A program made the translations under genes and the position numbers. The notes below the pieces were generated by a model, which did not search any database, was not told the DNA's origin, and saw only the letters and a program-made list of their open reading frames with translations. Of a stretch of 64,000 bases of DNA, positions 15,615 to 23,943 are shown piece after piece (positions within the stretch are counted from its first letter, which is position 1; each line of letters starts with the position of its first letter). This DNA is from CAZNYN01 sp964577295 (GTDB lineage Bacteria; Synergistota; Synergistia; Synergistales; Synergistaceae): NCBI GenBank assembly GCA_964577295.1, contig CAZNYN010000007.1, positions 1 to 64,000 on the forward strand, in the 5' to 3' direction.

Positions 15615-16564
15615 TGAGAAAACTTAAAAAAATGCCTTTCTTTCTTCCATTCGGAGGGTGCCACGGCAGGTGTGTATATTGCCACCAGCAGACAATAACA
15701 GGTGTCTCCGAACTTCCGTCTCCGCAATATGTCAGTTCTGTCTTAAAAGATCTTACGGAGCCGCGTGAAGTATGCTTTTTCGGCGGCTCCTTCTGCCGTT
15801 TTGAATACGATACGGTGCGAGCTTATCTGGATGCCGTCGCGGAGTATGCTCCGAGCGGCAGCAGGATACGTTTTTCCACGTACCCCGGTGACTTGCGGAA
15901 TGATAAGCTGCGCTCTCTTGTGCTCTCTTATCCCATAGCATGTGTGGAGCTGGGCATACCTTCTCTTGACAGAAAAGTCCTTTCCTCGTGCAGGAGGGAG
16001 GCAGACCCTGACGCTATATTGGAAGATATAAGGCTTCTGCGCGATGAATCCGTAAATCTTGCGGTGCAGATGATGATAGGTCTTCCGGGGCAGAACCTTG
16101 AAAGCAGTTTGTCCGACCTCTCTGTTATAGCTAATATAAAAGGACCCCTAGACTGGGATCTGCGTCTATATCCCTGTCTTGTAATAGAAGGAACTGATCT
16201 CTTCTCTATGCTGAACTTGGGAGAGTACACCCCCCTCTCTGTGGAAGACGCGGTAAAGTGGGGCGGAATATTTATGGATGAGGCTGTTGGAATGGGATTT
16301 CGTCCCATAAGGGCGGGACTTCAGGAATCGCTTCTTCTTGCCTCTCAGGTAAGAGGAGGCCCTCACCATCCGGCTCTGGGTGAGCTGATATTCAGCGAAG
16401 CTTACGCCATAAAGCTGGTCAGGCTTAACCCGAAAGGGCCGTGGACTCTGCCCTCTTCGGAAATGTCAAAATTTACGGGACATCGTAAGTTCGGAACAAA
16501 GCGCCTTGCCGAAAAAGCCGGAATAACATTGAAAGAAGCGGAGGAGCGGATCTCGTTCTTCTGA
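15614..16564 (+). CDS. Radical SAM protein, Elp3-like family
   Basis: 316-residue radical SAM enzyme with the cluster motif C16-x3-C20-x2-C23 (GGCHGRCVYCHQ), followed by the FFGGSFC glycine block and ELGIPSLD. It resembles the Elp3/MiaB/NifB-like radical SAM proteins widespread in Firmicutes and Synergistota, for which no reaction is established; no acetyltransferase domain is present. ATG 15614 overlaps the upstream stop codon. Co-transcription with the XRE/ImmA pair is likely but gives no clue to its substrate. Confidence 0.7.
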   Translation: MRKLKKMPFFLPFGGCHGRCVYCHQQTITGVSELPSPQYVSSVLKDLTEPREVCFFGGSFCRFEYDTVRAYLDAVAEYAPSGSRIRFSTYPGDLRNDKLRSLVLSYPIACVELGIPSLDRKVLSSCRREADPDAILEDIRLLRDESVNLAVQMMIGLPGQNLESSLSDLSVIANIKGPLDWDLRLYPCLVIEGTDLFSMLNLGEYTPLSVEDAVKWGGIFMDEAVGMGFRPIRAGLQESLLLASQVRGGPHHPALGELIFSEAYAIKLVRLNPKGPWTLPSSEMSKFTGHRKFGTKRLAEKAGITLKEAEERISFF

Positions 16565-16607
16565 TTCGGATAGAAAGAAAACTCATTTGCGGAAGGCGGT
16601 GTAAGTT

Positions 16608-17762
16608 ATGGACAAAAGAGAGAAGATAATATCTCTGTTCGGCAGGTATGACAACGGAAAATTTTCTGCGAAGAACAGATTTTTAAGATCAGCTACATGG
16701 CTTGCCGGCTCTGACGAGAAGAACGGGGCAATGTCTTTCGCGGAAATATCAAGAACTGCGGAAGTTGCGGCAGGCGGAGCGGGCACTGTTATCACGGGAG
16801 CCGCTTACGTGAGCGCCGACGGAAAGTTCGGAATAAGACAGTGGGGGCTGCATGATGACAGCCGCATCGAAGATGTAAGAAAACTTTCCAAAGCCGCGCA
16901 CAGACAGGATTCCAAACTGATAGTTCAGCTTGCACATTCTGGCGGCCAAAGAGACGCCTCTATAATAGACGATACTGCCATAATAGCCCCATCCGAAACG
17001 GTGCACCAGGGACGGACATACTCATCGAAGGCCATGACCGAAGATGATATTAAGCGCGTAATTGCCGACTTCGTTTCCGCCGCCTTGAGGGCAAAGAGCG
17101 GGGGTGCGGACGGCGTGGAAATTCACGGCGGCCATGGATTTTTATTTACACAATTTTTATCGCCCATAACAAATATGCGCACGGACCGTTACGGAGGCAC
17201 TCTTGAAAACAGAGCCCGCATACTGCGCGAAGCCGTAAGAGAAGTAAAAAAAGCGGTTGGAGATAATTTCTCCGTATGGGCAAAAATCAGCATATCCGAA
17301 GGAATAGAGAAGGGATACGGAGAAGAGGACGGACTTGCCGCAGCAAAACTTCTGCTTGACGACGGCATTGACGGCATCGAAGTCTCCAACGGCACAATTT
17401 ACTCCGACGCGCTGCATATGCCGTCACTTGTCGGAGTCTCTGCCGGCGAATCGGAAGCACCGTCCATGGAATACGCCGCATCTCTTAAAAAATATGGGAA
17501 ATCAGGACAGGTCATCATCCTGACAGGCGGAATAAGAAGCCTCTCCACCATGGCTGATCTTATTTTTGAAGAGAAGTGCGACCTGCTTGGCATGAGCCGT
17601 CCCTTTAATGCCGAGCCCGATTTAATAAACCGCTGGGCAGAGGAAGATTCCCGCCCCTCCGCGTGTCTTTCCTGCAATGCGTGCTTTAACACTGCGGCGA
17701 AGGGCATCATTGACTGCCCGATAATAAGGGACAGGAACGAGGGCTTTTGGGATCCTCTTTAA
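16608..17762 (+). CDS. Old Yellow Enzyme-type NADH:flavin oxidoreductase
   Basis: 384-residue FMN-dependent TIM-barrel oxidoreductase. Family features: QLAHSGGQ (about 105-112), GVEIHGGHGFLFTQFLSP with the substrate-binding His pair (about 170-187), NMRTDRYGGTLENR, and the FMN phosphate region TGGIRS then GMSRPF. The C-terminal CLSCNACF resembles the cysteine cluster of the two-domain 2,4-dienoyl-CoA-reductase type, but the second flavin/NAD domain is absent, so this is the short form. Substrate unknown, probably an activated alkene. GGAAGGCGG is just upstream of the ATG. Confidence 0.85.
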   Translation: MDKREKIISLFGRYDNGKFSAKNRFLRSATWLAGSDEKNGAMSFAEISRTAEVAAGGAGTVITGAAYVSADGKFGIRQWGLHDDSRIEDVRKLSKAAHRQDSKLIVQLAHSGGQRDASIIDDTAIIAPSETVHQGRTYSSKAMTEDDIKRVIADFVSAALRAKSGGADGVEIHGGHGFLFTQFLSPITNMRTDRYGGTLENRARILREAVREVKKAVGDNFSVWAKISISEGIEKGYGEEDGLAAAKLLLDDGIDGIEVSNGTIYSDALHMPSLVGVSAGESEAPSMEYAASLKKYGKSGQVIILTGGIRSLSTMADLIFEEKCDLLGMSRPFNAEPDLINRWAEEDSRPSACLSCNACFNTAAKGIIDCPIIRDRNEGFWDPL

Positions 17763-17841
17763 GATAGGCATTGAACGCAGGAATTCCATACTTAGGAATA
17801 GGTATTTTGGCTGAACTATCTGACACTAAAGTGGACTACTG

Positions 17842-17870
17842 TTGACAAAGAATACTTCTGCTAATAGACT
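17842..17870 (+). promoter_or_regulatory. Promoter of the RpiR-family regulator
   Basis: Perfect -35 TTGACA (17842-17847), 17-base spacer, -10-like TAGACT (17865-17870). The rest of the 180-base gap (17763-17944) shows no other feature. Confidence 0.6.
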
Positions 17871-17944
17871 TGTTCTCCATGAACATCTAATCTTGAAGGT
17901 TTAATTGTTTTGGATTATTTCCATCTATATAAGGAGTGTTTTTT

Positions 17945-18811
17945 ATGGATAGTACACAGCTGCAGAATCTGCTAATGGAAAGAGCGCACACCATGCCAAA
18001 CAAAGCTAGGCGCGTGGCTGAATATCTTCTTGCCAATATGCGTGAGGCGTCTTTCCGTTCAATAGGTGACATCGCAGATGAGCTTAAAGTCTCAAAAGCG
18101 CAGCTTGTCCGCGTTGCTCAGATGCTTGGCTTTTCAGGATATGCCGAACTTAAGAACTGTCTGCAGAAGGCGATTTTGGAACAGATTAACCCGGCCGCAC
18201 TTCTTGCCCGTGCCGTAAGCAGCGGAGACTCGTTCCCCGACAGCATTTTCCGCGCGGAGCATGCAAACCTTGACGATACAATGGCTCAGCTCACGGCGGA
18301 AGATACGGAGAAGTTCTGTGATCTTGTAAAAGATGCCGCAAACGTCTACTGCGTCGGATGGGGTATCTCTTCGCTCGTAATGGAGCTTTTGCAGATGCGC
18401 CTTGCCGTAATGGGACGCAAAAGCGAGCTTCTGCGCCGCGGCAGCCTATCGCTTTGGGAGCAGGCCCGCTGCGTGAAGCCCGGCGATCTTGTGGTGGTCT
18501 GCGAACTTCCGAGTTATGCCGTCGAAGTCACAGAAGCTGTTGAGATTGCAAGCAGAAATGGAGCTAAGGTAGTTACGATAACGGACAGCGCGGCATCGCC
18601 CGTATGCCGTTTTGCAGAGCTTTCATTCTTTGTCTCGGCTAACAGCCCGACATTCGGAAGCAGCATAATAGGGCCTCTCTTCCTATCACATGTGCTTACA
18701 TCGGCTCTTGCCGTTTCCTTGGGAGACGAGGCTAGAAAGTCTTTTGACGAGCAGGCTCATTTCCTGCATGACGAAAGGATATTCCACCCCATCTTCGGCC
18801 TGAAATATTAA
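17945..18811 (+). CDS. MurR/RpiR-family transcriptional regulator
   Basis: 288-residue regulator with an N-terminal HTH_6 domain (ARRVAEYLLANMREASFRSIGDIADELKVS region, about 18-55) and a C-terminal SIS sugar-phosphate-binding domain (about 120-260, including CVGWGISSLVMELLQMRL and VVCELPSYAVEVTEAVEIA). The family senses phosphosugars and controls sugar or amino-sugar genes. It is transcribed alone, with its own promoter and terminator, so no target can be named. ATG 17945 lies 9 bases after AAGGAG (17930-17935). Confidence 0.8.
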   Translation: MDSTQLQNLLMERAHTMPNKARRVAEYLLANMREASFRSIGDIADELKVSKAQLVRVAQMLGFSGYAELKNCLQKAILEQINPAALLARAVSSGDSFPDSIFRAEHANLDDTMAQLTAEDTEKFCDLVKDAANVYCVGWGISSLVMELLQMRLAVMGRKSELLRRGSLSLWEQARCVKPGDLVVVCELPSYAVEVTEAVEIASRNGAKVVTITDSAASPVCRFAELSFFVSANSPTFGSSIIGPLFLSHVLTSALAVSLGDEARKSFDEQAHFLHDERIFHPIFGLKY

Positions 18812-18838
18812 TTGCGAAGTATCGAATCTTAAAAAAAT

Positions 18839-18869
18839 AGGAGCCGTTTTGAACGGCTCCTATTTTTTT
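18839..18869 (+). terminator. Bidirectional terminator between RpiR and the folate gene cluster
   Basis: AGGAGCCGTT (18839-18848) pairs with AACGGCTCCT (18852-18861), flanked by A-run upstream and T-run downstream, so it can act on both strands. Confidence 0.85.
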
Positions 18870-19695
18870 ACCTTTTCCAGCTCAGCGTTCCGAGCTTCTG
18901 CATTTGGAAATTCAGCATCGTTTCGGCCTGGGGCGGTTTTCCTGCTGCGAGATTATTAAATTCCTCAAGCATCCTGACATACGCCAGCCTCTTGACCGGA
19001 GAATATTCTCCCTGTATCCCTGCTTTTAAAAGAATCGCAAGCTGTCTGTAAACATCGGGAACAGGAACAAAAGAGGGGCCTTCCGGCGTCATTCTGACAG
19101 TATAGACAAAAGAGTAGCTCTCTCTTCCGCTGAACTTTCCCGCCTTGTTGTATGACGGCGTGGCGGGTGAGACATATATTGCTGTGCCTTTGGGGACTAT
19201 AAGTTTGGCCGGTATAATATCCCATCTTGTGTACTGATACGGAGTCGATGAGATAAATAATTTGGGAGACCATGTTGTCATTCCGATCCACAGGTGTGCT
19301 CCGTCCCCTTCAAAATTTGTAAATGACAGCCTCCACATGAGATCGTCCTTGTTATCCTGGTCAACCTGCGATATGAATGAAGAGTCGGATATAAAAGAGA
19401 GCCCCTCTATCTCTTCGATTGGCACAGCTCCGGCAGGGGATCTCAGCCATGCCGATGTGACGCTGCCGTTCTGCTGCTCAAATACAAGGACGATGGGGAA
19501 GTCGGACACTCGCATGGTTCTGACACTTATACGTCCCTCAGTAGGATCATCGCAAGGCAGCAGACGGATAAAAACCGCCAGCAGAACTATCAGACACGGA
19601 AGCAGCAAAGAACGCCGCGAGGCCTTGTATCCGTCAAGAAACGCGGTGATTTTTCCCGCTGCTTTATTCGTGGGTGTCATAGTTTTGTTATCCAT
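18868..19695 (-). CDS. Single-span membrane protein of unknown function
   Basis: 275-residue protein not recognised. A hydrophobic segment at about residues 28-46 (SLLLPCLIVLLAVFIRLLP) follows a positively charged N-terminus, so most of the protein should lie outside the cytoplasmic membrane. The outer part is rich in beta-type sequence without cysteine or catalytic motifs. It is the last gene of a minus-strand run (phosphatase, folP, folK, this gene) and overlaps folK by 19 bases, so it is co-transcribed. No folate link is evident. Confidence 0.6.
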   Translation of the reverse strand: MDNKTMTPTNKAAGKITAFLDGYKASRRSLLLPCLIVLLAVFIRLLPCDDPTEGRISVRTMRVSDFPIVLVFEQQNGSVTSAWLRSPAGAVPIEEIEGLSFISDSSFISQVDQDNKDDLMWRLSFTNFEGDGAHLWIGMTTWSPKLFISSTPYQYTRWDIIPAKLIVPKGTAIYVSPATPSYNKAGKFSGRESYSFVYTVRMTPEGPSFVPVPDVYRQLAILLKAGIQGEYSPVKRLAYVRMLEEFNNLAAGKPPQAETMLNFQMQKLGTLSWKR

Positions 19696-20168
19696 TTCAT
19701 ATTTTGTGATGTGAGTTTGTCGGCTATCTCGGAAACGCTCTTTTCCAGCAACGGATGACGCATCTCGGGAGCAATCTCGGAAAGAGGAATCATGACAAAA
19801 TCCCTATCCTGCATCATGGGATGCGGAACGGTAAGCCTATCGGATGTGAAAATCTCTTCTTCAATGAGGACTATGTCTATATCTATTTCTCTCGGTCCCC
19901 AGTGTGCGCGCGCTATGCGCCCAAGCTTTTTTTCCGCACTTTTGACGGCGTCAAGCATATTTTCGGGTTCAAGCTCGCTCTCTGCGATAAGGCACATATT
20001 GAGAAAAGAGGGCTGATTCTCCACTCCCCATGGCTTTGTCTCCCACACTCTGCTGGTTTTAAGTATCTTAAATCCGCTGTGCGCGAGCTCGTCAATGGCA
20101 CTGCGGAGATAGAGCAGCCTGTTTCCCATATTTGAACCCAGTGCCAAAGCCACTTTTCTGTTACTCAT
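19677..20168 (-). CDS. folK: 2-amino-4-hydroxy-6-hydroxymethyldihydropteridine pyrophosphokinase
   Basis: 163-residue HPPK enzyme, transferring pyrophosphate from ATP to hydroxymethyldihydropterin in folate synthesis. Signatures: ALALGSNMGNR (about 6-16), ETKPWGVENQPSFLN, and GPREIDIDIVL with the Mg-binding aspartates, then VPHPMMQDRDFVMIPL. ATG 20168 is preferred over GTG 20177. It overlaps the folP stop by 8 bases, so the two consecutive pathway enzymes are translationally coupled. Confidence 0.92.
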   Translation of the reverse strand: MSNRKVALALGSNMGNRLLYLRSAIDELAHSGFKILKTSRVWETKPWGVENQPSFLNMCLIAESELEPENMLDAVKSAEKKLGRIARAHWGPREIDIDIVLIEEEIFTSDRLTVPHPMMQDRDFVMIPLSEIAPEMRHPLLEKSVSEIADKLTSQNMKWITKL

Positions 20169-21381
20169 AATGCGCACTCTTAATGGCCTCAGTCATCATT
20201 ACGGCCTTTTTATTCTCTTTAACGTCGTGAACCCTAACGATATCTATGCCTTGCCATGCACATAGGGAAGATACTGCGGCTGTTCCTTCCAGTCTCTCTT
20301 CCGCAGACGGCGAATCTGTGGCAAAGCCTATGGTTCCCTTGCGCGAGACTCCGACAAGGATGGGAAGCCCGAATGTGTCAAATGCTCTCATGTTGCGCAG
20401 GAGATATAGGTTTTGATTGTGATTTTTTGCAAAGCCTATTCCAGGGTCGAGTATTATGTGTGAGCGTTTTGTTCCCATGCTTTCTGCTTTTGCTATGCTC
20501 TCGTCAAAAAACCGTGTCATTTCGAGCAGGATGTTGTCGTAGACGCACATATCCCTCATTGTTTCGGGAGTGCCTCTCATGTGCATTAATACGAGCATCG
20601 CGTTAAATTCGGAAGCTATTTTCGCAATCTCCGGTTCGTATGTAAGTCCCGATATATCGTTTATTATGTCCGCACCCACGTCAAGAGCCGCTCTTGCTAC
20701 GGAAGATCTCGTAGTATCTATGGAGAGGGGCATGCGGGGAAGTTCTTTTCTTATAATCTTTACCGCCTCGGAAACGCGGCGTATTTCATCATCCTCGGGA
20801 ACTCTGGAAGAGCCGGGGCGTGTAGATTCTGCGCCTATGTCCAGTATATCCGCTCCCTCCTCCGCAAGGAGTACGGCTCTTTGAAGGGCTGCGTCTATGC
20901 TGCCGTTTGTCCTGCTTGCCGAAAAAAATGAGTCGTCCGTAAGGTTGATAATCCCCATTATTTTTGTGCGGTCTCCGAAAGTAATAGACGCGCCGCACGG
21001 CAGGAGAACGCTTGTGGTCTTTCTGTTAATTCCGTTTAGAGCTCCTCTTATTCCGGCAACAACGGAAGGCAGCCCCCACCATGGCATCGTGTCAAGCTTA
21101 TCCGCCAAAAAGCCGAGCTGCTTCGGCGCAGCGAATATAATAACGTCCGTATATGGTTCCGCTGCTCCCACGGCCTTTGCGCTCAAAGCCGCATCTCCTC
21201 CGCGGGAGAGCATCTCCTGCTTTATCACATTTGCTGCTCTTACATCTACATGGGGGACAAAGAGGCACTTTACCTCTCTTCTGTTTGCAAAAAACGGAAG
21301 AGAGCGTATGTCGGCACCTACAGACTCAAGAGCCTGAGAGAGCTGAGAGTTGTTTAGAAATTCAAGTTGGTATAAAGACAT
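20161..21381 (-). CDS. folP: Dihydropteroate synthase, long form
   Basis: 406-residue DHPS joining pterin pyrophosphate and p-aminobenzoate. The catalytic barrel occupies about 138-406: MGIINLTDDSFF, DIGAESTRPGS, SIDTTRSSVARAALDVGADIINDISG, and DPGIGFAKNHNQN. The first ~135 residues are an extra N-terminal region absent from E. coli FolP; similar long forms occur in several anaerobes, and its role is unknown. It is followed directly by folK and preceded 17 bases upstream by a histidine-phosphatase gene. Confidence 0.92.
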   Translation of the reverse strand: MSLYQLEFLNNSQLSQALESVGADIRSLPFFANRREVKCLFVPHVDVRAANVIKQEMLSRGGDAALSAKAVGAAEPYTDVIIFAAPKQLGFLADKLDTMPWWGLPSVVAGIRGALNGINRKTTSVLLPCGASITFGDRTKIMGIINLTDDSFFSASRTNGSIDAALQRAVLLAEEGADILDIGAESTRPGSSRVPEDDEIRRVSEAVKIIRKELPRMPLSIDTTRSSVARAALDVGADIINDISGLTYEPEIAKIASEFNAMLVLMHMRGTPETMRDMCVYDNILLEMTRFFDESIAKAESMGTKRSHIILDPGIGFAKNHNQNLYLLRNMRAFDTFGLPILVGVSRKGTIGFATDSPSAEERLEGTAAVSSLCAWQGIDIVRVHDVKENKKAVMMTEAIKSAHYE

Positions 21382-21398
21382 ATTTTCACCCTTGCCTA

Positions 21399-22043
21399 TC
21401 AGTCGAATTCTTGGATTATAGGAATATCTTTAAGATGCTCTGTGTAATTAAGCCCCATAAGGCAGTAGCCGTGGACGGAGTCATAAGTCAGAACACTGTA
21501 CGATGCCGTATCAAAGTGAAGCCTCCAGTAGCATGGCTTAGCTATCTGAAGAGCTCCTGCCAGCATAGGTTTTAGCACTCCTCTGTGTCCTACAATGGCT
21601 ATGGTCTCTCCCTCTCTCTCCTCGATAACTTTGGAGAGCGCTTTCAGAGAACGCTCTTTGACCGCATCCAGGCTCTCTCCGCCTTCGATAATAAGCTCCT
21701 CCGGTCTGTTGAGCCATGTTTCCCACATATCCGGGCACTCTTCTGCCAGTTCAGCTTTCAGTCTGTTCTCCCATACGCCGATACAAATATTATTGAAGCC
21801 TTCGGACGTTTCATAATCCGCTCCAACAGCTTCGCATAAAATTTCCGCCGTCTTTGTGGCACGCACAAGAGGACTTGAGTATATGTGTTTTATACCTTTG
21901 TCTTTAAGAGCTTCCGCAAGAGCGCGGGCTTGAATGATTCCGTTCTCGTTCAGAGGAAAGTTCATATGTCCTCTTATCCTTTTTTCTTTATTTCCTTCAC
22001 ACTCGCCGTGGCGGATGAGATAAATGGTTGTCTTATGTTCCAT
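21399..22043 (-). CDS. Histidine phosphatase family protein (phosphoglycerate-mutase-like)
   Basis: 214-residue member of the histidine phosphatase superfamily with the phosphoacceptor motif IRHGE (His12), a second Arg in SSPLVRATKTAE, and VGHRGVLKPML with the second catalytic His. Such proteins dephosphorylate small metabolites; CobC-like alpha-ribazole phosphatase and PhoE-like broad phosphatases are near relatives, and no substrate can be chosen from sequence. It heads the folP-folK operon on the minus strand, so a phosphatase step near folate synthesis is possible but unproven. Confidence 0.8.
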   Translation of the reverse strand: MEHKTTIYLIRHGECEGNKEKRIRGHMNFPLNENGIIQARALAEALKDKGIKHIYSSPLVRATKTAEILCEAVGADYETSEGFNNICIGVWENRLKAELAEECPDMWETWLNRPEELIIEGGESLDAVKERSLKALSKVIEEREGETIAIVGHRGVLKPMLAGALQIAKPCYWRLHFDTASYSVLTYDSVHGYCLMGLNYTEHLKDIPIIQEFD

Positions 22044-22175
22044 AACATATTGCCCCTTGTCATCAATATTTCGCTGTCAGCATTTCAACATTATACAATT
22101 ATAAACGCTATTCAAGCTATGCGTCGTACATAATCTTAATACGTAAAAAGTACTACTCTAATTCTCTGACCTGTC

Positions 22176-22204
22176 TTGACATTTGCACACAGGACTGCTA
22201 TTCT
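22176..22204 (+). promoter_or_regulatory. Sigma-70 promoter of the hrcA-dnaKJ operon
   Basis: Perfect TTGACA (22176-22181), 17-base spacer, TATTCT (22199-22204). Transcription should start near 22211, just before the CIRCE operator. Confidence 0.75.
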
Positions 22205-22222
22205 TATGCCGTTGAAAATGAT

Positions 22223-22249
22223 TTAGCACTCGTATCGTTAGAGTGCTAA
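22223..22249 (+). promoter_or_regulatory. CIRCE operator (HrcA-binding site)
   Basis: Exact CIRCE consensus: TTAGCACTC, nine bases, GAGTGCTAA. It lies between the promoter and the hrcA start, so HrcA binding represses its own operon until heat stress. Confidence 0.97.
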
Positions 22250-22269
22250 CAAAAGGAGGAGGCGTTCTG

Positions 22270-23295
22270 ATGTTAACCGAAAGGCAATTGGAAGTAGTTC
22301 TCTCTGTTGTCTATGAGTACATCAGAAGCGGTGAGAGCGTGGGTTCAAGAACTGTTTCACGCAGATATCTCACAGGACATAGTTCCGCCACAATCCGCAA
22401 CGAAATGTCAGACTTGGAAGAGATGGGTTTCTTAAAACAGACTCATACGTCCTCGGGCAGAGTTCCGACAACTCAGGGATATCGTCTTTATGTGGACTCG
22501 GTGCTTCAACGACTGGATTCCAAAAAGCACTTTTCCAAGTGGGCAAGAAGCCTCGGCGAACACCGCGGAGGGTTGGACGGGGCTCTTGAGTCCGCCTCGG
22601 ACAGATTAAGCAAAGTATCCGACTATGTTGGGGTTGCAGCCGTAACTCCGTTGGATGTGGTTCGGTTCCAAAGAGTTGATTTCGTAAGAATGGGAGAGCA
22701 GAGTGTACTTCTCCTTGTGGTTCTTCAGGGCGGACTTGTTCATCAGAATAGGATAAACCTTCCGTGGAACATATCTCAGGATTACCTGGACGAACTTGCT
22801 CACAGGCTCAACCTCTTTGCCGGACGTCCATGGAGCGAGATAAAGAACACTGTAGGAGACTACATAGCGGAAGAGCTCAGAGACTACAGAGAATCCTGCG
22901 AAAAGGCTCTTAAAGAACTTGAACGCATAATGCTCTCTCCGTCGATGAAAGTTTTCACCGGCTCAATGAGCCACATGCTCAAACTTCCAGATTTTCAGGA
23001 TTTGGGGCGCATACAGGCTCTTTATTCGTTTTTGGAGCAGGAAAGCAGTATGGCGGAGTTGGTGAACAGTTGCTCAAAAGATGGCATGAACGTACTTATA
23101 GGAGAAGAAAACGATTCTCCTGCGATGAAACGATCCTCTCTTGTAGCAGCTTCGATGGTTGCGGACGGGCAGAGAGCCGTAATAGGGGTTATCGGCCCCG
23201 AACGTATGGATTACGAAAAAGTAATAGCAGCAATAGACAGGGTCCTTCAAGGTCTGGATCCGGAATCTGAACGGGAGGACAGTGCAAATGAGTGA
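22270..23295 (+). CDS. hrcA: Heat-inducible transcription repressor HrcA
   Basis: 341-residue repressor of class I heat-shock genes. The N-terminal winged helix (LTERQLEVVLSVVYEYI, then VGSRTVSRRYLTGHSSATIRNEMSDLEEMG region) is followed by the GAF-like HrcA domain. ATG 22270 follows AAAGGAGGAGG; 20 bases upstream is a perfect CIRCE operator, so the gene is autoregulated. It overlaps grpE by 8 bases. The gene order hrcA-grpE-dnaK-dnaJ is the classic arrangement. Confidence 0.96.
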   Translation: MLTERQLEVVLSVVYEYIRSGESVGSRTVSRRYLTGHSSATIRNEMSDLEEMGFLKQTHTSSGRVPTTQGYRLYVDSVLQRLDSKKHFSKWARSLGEHRGGLDGALESASDRLSKVSDYVGVAAVTPLDVVRFQRVDFVRMGEQSVLLLVVLQGGLVHQNRINLPWNISQDYLDELAHRLNLFAGRPWSEIKNTVGDYIAEELRDYRESCEKALKELERIMLSPSMKVFTGSMSHMLKLPDFQDLGRIQALYSFLEQESSMAELVNSCSKDGMNVLIGEENDSPAMKRSSLVAASMVADGQRAVIGVIGPERMDYEKVIAAIDRVLQGLDPESEREDSANE

Positions 23296-23863
23296 AGAAT
23301 TGAAGAAAGACAGCGTAACAGCCGAAGATCCAGTTGCGGTTGTGGAAGAGAAAAACTACGAGGAACTCTACGAAGCTCTTAATGCCGAACACGAAAAACT
23401 TCTTGCCGAAAAAGAAAAAGACGAAGCGGAGAAAAAATCTCTCGCGGAAGAAGCGGCAAGAGCACGCGCCGACTACTACAATTTAAGAACAAGAGTCGAA
23501 CGCGACAGAGAACGCGACCGCAAAATGGCGGCCGAAAAAGCGGTAGAAGCTCTGCTTCCCGTGTATGAAAACATAGAAAGAATCTGCTCTGCGGTCGAAG
23601 ACAGAGAGAGCAGTCTTTATAAAGGCATGACAATGGTTATAAAGCAGTTCGCAGAGTCCATGTACTCTTTGGGACTTGAAGCCATAGATACGGAGGGGCC
23701 CTTTGACCCCGCGCTTCACGAAGCCGTATCGATGGAGCCGATTGATGACGAGTCCAAGGACGGACACATAATAGGAACTGTCAGAAAAGGCTACAAGCTG
23801 GCAGGACGAGTGATAAAAGCGCCGCAGGTTCGAGTCGGCAGGTACGCAAAAACGTCTGAGTGA
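23288..23863 (+). CDS. grpE: Nucleotide exchange factor GrpE
   Basis: 191-residue DnaK cochaperone. A long charged coiled coil (about 15-90) precedes the beta-domain with the family block GLEAIDTEGPFDPALHEAV and KGYKLAGRVIKAPQVRV. It releases ADP from DnaK. ATG 23288 is used, within the hrcA 3' end and after GGGAGG; GTG 23282 is possible. About 80 bases of A-rich sequence separate it from dnaK. Confidence 0.95.
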   Translation: MSEELKKDSVTAEDPVAVVEEKNYEELYEALNAEHEKLLAEKEKDEAEKKSLAEEAARARADYYNLRTRVERDRERDRKMAAEKAVEALLPVYENIERICSAVEDRESSLYKGMTMVIKQFAESMYSLGLEAIDTEGPFDPALHEAVSMEPIDDESKDGHIIGTVRKGYKLAGRVIKAPQVRVGRYAKTSE

Positions 23864-23943
23864 AGGTCAGGGGTACAATCCAAAATAAAAAACTTCGCAC
23901 AGACGGTAAATAAGGAAACAATAAAACACATATATAAAGAAAG

